A DNA stretch of 15,842 nt from a bacterium (lineage in GTDB: Bacteria; Patescibacteriota; Patescibacteriia; 2-12-FULL-60-25). The first letter of the stretch is position 1, and every line of letters starts with the position of its first letter. This document shows, in pieces, positions 11,772 to 15,842 of this stretch. The DNA lies in NCBI GenBank assembly GCA_024654265.1, contig JANLIO010000002.1, positions 1 through 15,842 of the forward strand. The letters are read 5' to 3'. The translations under genes and the position numbers were made by a program. A model generated the notes under the pieces. The model searched no databases. It worked only from the letters and a program-made list of their open reading frames with translations, and had not been told where the DNA came from.

Positions 11772-12716
11772 CACAGCAGAAGCGACTAAAAAATAAATCG
11801 CAATACTCACAAGATCTTGCACGATGGTAGCGAACGGACCAGAACCAAGTGCAGGATCTTTTTTTTGTTTTGATAAAAAGACTGTAATAAGAATCGCGAC
11901 AATTCCTGAAGTCGCAAGCGTACAAAACATCGCGATACCAACAACGATAGGAACAAGACTATCATGCAAAATCAAAGAAGCATATCCAAACGAAAGCGCT
12001 CCGACACACAAACCAATCACTGAATCGATCAGTAATTCTTTCATGATAAATTTAGAAACACGCACATTCCCGATTGTGATTGAACGCAAGAAAAGCGCTT
12101 GCGTTTGAGTTCCCAGCGCATCTCCCATATACACAACGGCGGGTGTAAAAAAGGCGAGCTCAATCACCCGTTGTAAGACCAACTCGAACTGTTCTACCAA
12201 TAACGCCGAGAGAAGTGCTCCTCCAAGACCAAAAAGCAACCACGGCAAACGACGCTTCACGAGAAAAAGCACCTTTCCACGTGATACATTTAAAAAGCTG
12301 TGATGATCCAAATGAACTCCCGAATAACGAATCCCGTCGTAAATCCGCGCATGTTGCAGAGTCCGCATAATGTCATCCGTCCCCACAACTCCAATGAACA
12401 CACCCATTGAATCAACGACTGGCAATGATTTGATGTTGTGTTGCACCGCAAGAATCGCAATTTGCTCCAGCTTTGAATTTTCATGAACGCTGATGACCGG
12501 CTTCTTTGCAACCTTGCTCAAACGGACATTTCGGGGTGTTGCAATCAACTCTTTCATTGAAACGATCCCTTTCAATTGTTTTGATTCTGAAATCAGATAC
12601 ACGTAATTCAATGTATCCCATTTCTTTTTCTTTTGAATTTCTTGCAATGCATCCCCCGCTTTTGTGTCTGGGGAAAAAAGAGGAACACGTTTTAATAAAG
12701 TTCGTATCGCGTCCAT
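11760..12716 (-). CDS. MgtE-like Mg2+ transporter with CBS pair, lacking the N-domain
   Basis: Membrane channel/transporter for Mg2+ and similar ions of the MgtE (SLC41-like) family. In the 318-residue product, residues about 15-62 and 71-121 form a tandem CBS pair (KGIVSMKELI and GVVGTDDIMRTL are the typical ends), then a plug helix region and a transmembrane domain at about 155-318 with five helices. PAVVYMGDALGTQTQALFLRSI corresponds to the conserved P-x-x-x-x-G-N-x-G-x-Q signature (with D-A replacing G-N), and Asp301 (VQDLVSIAIYF) matches the pore Asp. Typical MgtE has about 450 residues; here the superhelical N-domain that binds Mg2+ for gating is absent. TATGAT lies 6 nt before the ATG, so it is predicted to be leaderless. 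Confidence 0.9.
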   Translation of the reverse strand: MDAIRTLLKRVPLFSPDTKAGDALQEIQKKKKWDTLNYVYLISESKQLKGIVSMKELIATPRNVRLSKVAKKPVISVHENSKLEQIAILAVQHNIKSLPVVDSMGVFIGVVGTDDIMRTLQHARIYDGIRYSGVHLDHHSFLNVSRGKVLFLVKRRLPWLLFGLGGALLSALLVEQFELVLQRVIELAFFTPAVVYMGDALGTQTQALFLRSITIGNVRVSKFIMKELLIDSVIGLCVGALSFGYASLILHDSLVPIVVGIAMFCTLATSGIVAILITVFLSKQKKDPALGSGPFATIVQDLVSIAIYFLVASAVLGF

Positions 12717-12722
12717 GTAGGT

Positions 12723-12728
12723 ATCATA
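12723..12728 (-). promoter_or_regulatory. -10 hexamer of the mgtE-like gene
   Basis: On the minus strand TATGAT (5/6), then six nucleotides ACCTAC and the ATG at 12716. The -35 at 17 nt spacing is weak (CTGTAA). The divergent promoter of the next gene lies in the same 73-nt space. Confidence 0.6.
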
Positions 12729-12754
12729 TCATTTTCAGCGTCATCTTACAGGGA

Positions 12755-12783
12755 GTGACAAGTCACCTAACATCCATTACAGT
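12755..12783 (+). promoter_or_regulatory. promoter of the Cys-containing secreted protein
   Basis: GTGACA (12755-12760, 5/6), spacer exactly 17 nt, TACAGT (12778-12783, 4/6), then six nucleotides TGCAAA and the GTG start at 12790. It predicts transcription starting at the start codon and is the main support for this GTG. Confidence 0.65.
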
Positions 12784-12789
12784 TGCAAA

Positions 12790-13566
12790 GTGCCTCCCAA
12801 GAAAAAAAAGCGCGTCTCAAGAAAATCCGGATTTGCCATTCTCGCTGTTGTGGGAGTATTTAGTTTCTTAGGAATTCATTCATTCACGCCACAAATAACA
12901 GCAGAGTGTATTGACTGCCTTGCATGCGGAAGGGCCTCGGCCCCAGCCGAACAGCCTTTTGAACTACAAACCTGTTCATACACTCGCGAAACACGCGCAA
13001 CGGCACTTGAAACGGAAAATGCAAATTCATGGAACGTTGCAACATGCTGGATCACGGCGGTTGGTGGAAAAGAAATCGAAGCCGGACAAATTGGAGGCGC
13101 GCTTGAAATTCAAAATATTGAAATGTGGGGAACACGAAACGGAGTCATAACTCGCATCCCACAACAAAACGACGGACGCATCGAATGGTGCGAACATCGA
13201 GAGCGAACCGGCAAATGGGACACTCCTTTTTGGAAAGATTTTTCAAAATTAGACGATGCAATCTGCAAAGAACGAACGCTCTTTTTTCTTGCGTCAGACG
13301 AGATCCTCCACCTCGGTACACAACCCGTCGATGCCAGCTCATTTGAAAACGTGCAATGCATCGTTACCGCAAAAACATCCGGAGGAGTCCGATATGAAGT
13401 TGGGGTTGATTTTCGCGAAGAAGTTGATTCATCACCATGGCCGGCTGTTGAAGGAGGATTTAGCAGTTGGTATCGATGCGATGCCGAGAATGGAATACGC
13501 GTCGCATCTGCAATACAATCCAACAACGGAACATCTGAGTGCGCTTTACCAGAAATCATCAAGTAA
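12790..13566 (+). CDS. secreted or membrane-anchored hypothetical protein with cysteines
   Basis: Unrecognised 258-residue protein. It starts PPKKKKRVSRKSG, a long basic stretch, followed by one hydrophobic helix (about 15-33), so it is a signal-anchored or cleaved exported protein. The outside part has nine or more Cys (CIDCLAC at 40-46, then singly near 62, 86, 133, 159, 190, 229 and 252), suggesting disulfides or metal binding, and looks beta-rich. There are N-E-x-G-type turns but no enzymatic motif I know. Start choice rests on GTG 12790 preceded at the usual distance by a promoter; an ATG is not available nearby in frame. It ends 23 nt before the convergent GIY-YIG gene. Confidence 0.75.
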   Translation: MPPKKKKRVSRKSGFAILAVVGVFSFLGIHSFTPQITAECIDCLACGRASAPAEQPFELQTCSYTRETRATALETENANSWNVATCWITAVGGKEIEAGQIGGALEIQNIEMWGTRNGVITRIPQQNDGRIEWCEHRERTGKWDTPFWKDFSKLDDAICKERTLFFLASDEILHLGTQPVDASSFENVQCIVTAKTSGGVRYEVGVDFREEVDSSPWPAVEGGFSSWYRCDAENGIRVASAIQSNNGTSECALPEIIK

Positions 13567-13589
13567 TTTCTCGATAATGTATATGCTAA

Positions 13590-13862
13590 CTATTTATGTA
13601 TGTATTTATATTTATTCAATGAGGGTTCAATAATACGTTTTAATTCCATTCTTCCCGCGCCACTCTTTAACCATTTTTCTCGACGGACTGCTTCTAGCCG
13701 TGTTAAAAATGATTCTACAAATAGAATTTTTAATGGTCTGCGTGACATCGTACTCAAAACGTCTCCACGGCAGTGCTCAGCAAATCTTCGATGTAAATCA
13801 TTTGTTTGACCAATATACAATCGATGATCGCGAAAACTTATCAATACATAAACGCTATACAT
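13590..13862 (-). CDS. GIY-YIG domain nuclease, 90 residues
   Basis: Small protein with a GIY-YIG endonuclease domain of the stand-alone YhbQ/UPF0213-like kind, a single-strand or structure-specific nuclease whose cellular role is mostly unknown. Residues: YSVYVL (2-7) at the GIY position, LYIGQT (15-20) as YIG motif, RRF (25-27) with the conserved Arg, EAVRREKWLKSG (57-68) with the catalytic Glu, and a short Lys-rich tail. I start at the ATG at 13862: a longer frame to 13937 runs through a perfect terminator hairpin. CPR genomes often carry copies of this gene next to repeats, which fits the palindromic array and tRNA beside it. A TTGACA lies upstream (13900-13895) but is 21 nt from the nearest TATA-like hexamer. 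Confidence 0.88.
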   Translation of the reverse strand: MYSVYVLISFRDHRLYIGQTNDLHRRFAEHCRGDVLSTMSRRPLKILFVESFLTRLEAVRREKWLKSGAGRMELKRIIEPSLNKYKYIHK

Positions 13863-13901
13863 ACCTATACAGCTGCCCAATTTTAAAAAAATTGTCAAAT
13901 T

Positions 13902-13926
13902 AAAAAGAAGCTTTCTGCTTCTTTTT
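13902..13926. terminator. perfect 10-bp hairpin terminator, bidirectional
   Basis: AAAAAGAAGC (13902-13911) pairs perfectly with GCTTCTTTTT (13917-13926) around a 5-nt loop, with T-runs on either strand. On the minus strand it would end the transcript of murF, tRNA-Glu and the palindromic array. Confidence 0.85.
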
Positions 13927-13954
13927 AATTTCTTCAATTAATCCGACAAGTGTT

Positions 13955-14204
13955 GCGACGTTAAACGTCGCGTTCAACGCGATTTGGGCAGGGTGCATTT
14001 GCGTTGCGACGTTAAACGTCGCGTTTACTTTCAGATGATATCGCGTTCAACGCGATTTGGGCAGGGTGCATTTGCGTTGCGACGTTAAACGTCGCGTTTA
14101 CTTTCAGATGGTATCGCGTTCAACGCGATTTCGGGGCAGGGTGCATTTGCGTTGCGACGTTAAACGTCGCGTTTACTTTCAGATGGTATCGCGTTCAACG
14201 CGAT
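13955..14204. repeat. tandem array of paired palindromes next to tRNA-Glu
   Basis: Four repeats begin at 13955, 14006, 14079 and 14154 (periods 51, 73, 75). Each unit holds a perfect palindrome GCGACGTTAAACGTCGC, a spacer GTTTACTTTCAGATGRTAT, a second one ATCGCGTTCAACGCGAT, and a spacer with GGGCAGGGTGCATTTGCGTT. The first copy lacks the middle spacer, where the two palindromes are fused through shared CGCG bases. The last palindrome ends exactly at 14204, the base of the tRNA CCA end. No protein is encoded. Minus-strand transcription from the tRNA would read through it. Confidence 0.93.
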
Positions 14205-14278
14205 GGTAGTCCCAAGGGGAATTGAACCCCTGTTTCCAGGATGAGAACCTAGCGTCCTAACCACTAGACGATGGGACC
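14204..14278 (-). tRNA. tRNA-Glu (anticodon CTC)
   Basis: Minus-strand cloverleaf: acceptor GGTCCCA with TGGGACT, D-arm GTCT/GGAC with loop AGTGGTTA, anticodon stem CTAGG/CCTGG with loop TTCTCAT (anticodon CTC, reading GAG), T-arm AGGGG/CCCCT with loop TTCAATT. Discriminator A and CCA are encoded (ACCA, ending at 14204). It lies 11 nt downstream of the stop codon of the MurF-like gene on the same strand with no promoter between, so it is probably processed from a shared transcript. Confidence 0.96.
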
Positions 14279-14289
14279 TTGTTTGTTGT

Positions 14290-15576
14290 TTAGATCCATT
14301 TCGCCGATTGTCGGCATAGAAGATCCTTTGCTTTTTCCGGTTCTGCCATGAGCTCTTTGGAAATCTTTTCCATCCGAACTCCCTGCGAACCTTTAATGAG
14401 AACCACATCCCCTTTTTTCATTTTATGTTGAATAAAGAGTCCGGCTTCCTCACTTTTTGGAAAATGAAAAATGGTATTTTCGTCCATGCCGGCGCGAATT
14501 GCACCTTCACGAACAGCGGGAGCGAGGGTACCACATAGAACCAAAATGTCAACCTTGTTTTTCGCCACAGCTTCACCCAATTCCTCATGTGCGGAATCCG
14601 AAAGAGGCCCAAGTTCTAACATATCTCCTAATGCGGCAATTCGTTTTGAACGTTCTTCAATTGGGAGCTCGGCAAGATCATGTACGGCAGACATCACGGC
14701 GAGAGGCGATGAGTTATAGCTATCATCCATGAGGATCGTCTGCTTGATACCCGGCAATAATCTCGCACGACCCGGAACTCCGTGAAATTGCATCTTCAAA
14801 CGTTCAACAACTTCGCCCAAATCAACATCCAAATGATAATAAACAACGGCAAGTGACACGGCAACGGCAAGTGCTGGCGGACGACCGAACACACCGTTCA
14901 GATGGAATGTGACAGCATGCGCGAGTGAGACATATCGCACTTCGATCCCTTCTGTTTCTTGTTTCATTCGCTCCAATCTGACATCTGCCCCAACGGTTTC
15001 TCCAAACGTAATAACTTTTCCGGCCGACATCTCCGCGCCCTGCATAACGCGCACATCATCTGCATTCAGCACGGCAATTCCATCTTCACCTAAACCCTTT
15101 AACAACGAAAGCTCTTCCTCTTGCACAGCATCTATCGTGTGAAAATATTCTGTGTGCTCAGCACCGATCGCGGTAATCACTGCAATATCCGGCCGTGCGA
15201 TTGTTAGAAGATATGCGATGTCACCGGGACGATCTGTTGCATATTCCAAAACCAATGTTTTCGCACCAATCTTTCCCAAGCCAAATCCAAGCGAAGTCGC
15301 ACGAATCAATACAATCAACCAAGAGACAAGGGAACGGCCCGGCGCTTTTTTCCCAAAGATTGTTAACGGAACACCGAGTTCGTTGTTGTAATTTTCCGGC
15401 GCAACGCGAACGGTTGTTCCGGATTCTCGAGCTCCAATCGCAACACCAATCGCCTCTTTTGTTGTCGTCTTCCCAACTGAACCGGCAACAATAATCACGC
15501 GTGGTTTTTCGCGTGAAATAGCGCGCTTTGCGCACCAACCAAAATATCGTATGACGATTGATGACATTGCTCCCAT
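14290..15576 (-). CDS. murF: MurF-like Mur ligase (UDP-MurNAc-tripeptide D-Ala-D-Ala ligase)
   Basis: ATP-dependent ligase of the Mur family, in MurF form adding D-Ala-D-Ala to UDP-MurNAc-tripeptide in the cytoplasm, the last soluble step of peptidoglycan precursor synthesis. In the 428-residue product: P-loop GSVGKTTTK (32-40), ENYNNELGVPLTI (61-73), LVLEYATDRPGDI (108-120), TAIGAEHTEYF (135-145), EEELSLLKGL (153-162), LNADD (170-174), then a C-terminal domain with the MDDSYNSSP motif, AALGDMLELG and LIKGSQGVRME. Those are MurF signatures. The N-terminal UDP-substrate domain is almost absent: usual MurF has about 80-100 residues before the P-loop, here about 30. The start is uncertain among GTG 15588, ATG 15576 and ATG 15567; no SD is well placed. 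tRNA-Glu follows at 11 nt. Confidence 0.88.
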   Translation of the reverse strand: MGAMSSIVIRYFGWCAKRAISREKPRVIIVAGSVGKTTTKEAIGVAIGARESGTTVRVAPENYNNELGVPLTIFGKKAPGRSLVSWLIVLIRATSLGFGLGKIGAKTLVLEYATDRPGDIAYLLTIARPDIAVITAIGAEHTEYFHTIDAVQEEELSLLKGLGEDGIAVLNADDVRVMQGAEMSAGKVITFGETVGADVRLERMKQETEGIEVRYVSLAHAVTFHLNGVFGRPPALAVAVSLAVVYYHLDVDLGEVVERLKMQFHGVPGRARLLPGIKQTILMDDSYNSSPLAVMSAVHDLAELPIEERSKRIAALGDMLELGPLSDSAHEELGEAVAKNKVDILVLCGTLAPAVREGAIRAGMDENTIFHFPKSEEAGLFIQHKMKKGDVVLIKGSQGVRMEKISKELMAEPEKAKDLLCRQSAKWI

Positions 15577-15616
15577 GGTACTACACACGTCAACGAGTAA
15601 TCAAACAATGGAGAGG

Positions 15617-15745
15617 AATTTAGAATTTAGAATATGGAATATGGAATCTTTATTAAATTATAGAGGCATCCCTTGTGGGTACCCTTCAAATGTATGAATC
15701 CCCTCCTTACTAAGGAGGGGAGCGGGGAGGTTATCTCCTAAATCC
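15617..15745. repeat. interspersed repeat block
   Basis: Begins with an inverted AT-rich tail (GAATTTAGAATTTAGAATAT, the complement of the ATTCTAAATTC units at 285-395 and 9546-9605) and goes on to CCCCTCCTTACTAAGGAGGGG with GCGGGGAGG, the inverse of the unit at 8124-8210. CCCTCCTTA/TAAGGAGGG is a perfect hairpin. No gene is supported between 15589 and the window end. Confidence 0.75.
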
Positions 15746-15779
15746 CTCTTTTCTTTCTAAAAAGTTAGAACCCTTCTAG

Positions 15780-15808
15780 TCACTTTTTGTCACATCACAA
15801 AAGTGACA
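15780..15808. other. hairpin near the window end
   Basis: GTCACTTTT (15779-15787) pairs with AAAAGTGAC (15799-15807). It also contains nested TGTCAC/GTGACA. There is no T-tract in a terminator position on the plus strand beyond a distance, so it may be an operator-like or regulatory palindrome for a gene beyond the window. Confidence 0.35.
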
Positions 15809-15842
15809 CAAAAAAGATGTTGGGGGTCGGCTGAACTCGTTC

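Noticed and set aside
13863..13937. Upstream extension of the GIY-YIG gene by 25 codons
   Set aside because: The added codons are the terminator hairpin AAAAAGAAGC/GCTTCTTTTT; the domain begins at the ATG at 13862.
13955..14204. Palindromic array considered as CRISPR
   Set aside because: Only four units, spacers are identical rather than unique, period is irregular (51, 73, 75) and no cas gene is in the window.

Overview
The window looks like chromosomal DNA of a small-genome, uncultured bacterium, most probably a member of the Candidate Phyla Radiation (Patescibacteria). That is an inference from four things: tightly packed genes, a lean cell-envelope gene set, many secreted or membrane proteins without a recognisable family, and intergenic spaces full of short hairpin-forming interspersed repeats. 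TGA is used as a stop codon (for example plsC-like and the glycosyltransferase), so the TGA-recoding lineages (SR1/Gracilibacteria) are unlikely.

Layout. Positions 1-399, 2150-2440, 9180-9610 and parts of 8120-8210 and 15617-15750 hold repeat families. The first block is followed by msrA and a PlsC-like acyltransferase (both minus strand). Positions 1838-4660 are a visibly GC-richer stretch of very short genes with strong Shine-Dalgarno sites: two overlapping micro-ORFs (39 and 37 codons), an N4BP2-like P-loop kinase, an unknown 130-residue protein, a coiled-coil protein built from 21-bp tandem repeats, and two small two-helix membrane proteins. A structured element recurs three times there. 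Positions 4588-5409 hold no convincing protein gene but do hold a near-consensus promoter aimed at a terminator, two further strong hairpin terminators, and palindromes, so one or more small RNAs are likely.

From 5410 to the right the genes are ordinary chromosomal ones: a ZIP metal transporter, a secreted repeat protein, a DUF5665-like membrane protein overlapping a putative lipoprotein, a polyprenyl diphosphate synthase, a glycosyltransferase translationally overlapping undecaprenyl-diphosphatase (uppP), an MgtE-like Mg2+ transporter, a secreted Cys-containing protein, a GIY-YIG nuclease, tRNA-Glu(CTC) and a MurF-like ligase. The polyprenyl synthase, glycosyltransferase, UppP and MurF together cover the lipid carrier and precursor steps of cell-wall synthesis.

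Two genome-style observations stand out. Seven genes have a TATAAT-like hexamer only 6-9 nt before the start codon, which predicts leaderless mRNAs, whereas genes of the GC-rich block use strong SD sites. And a tandem array of paired perfect palindromes runs directly up to the CCA end of tRNA-Glu.
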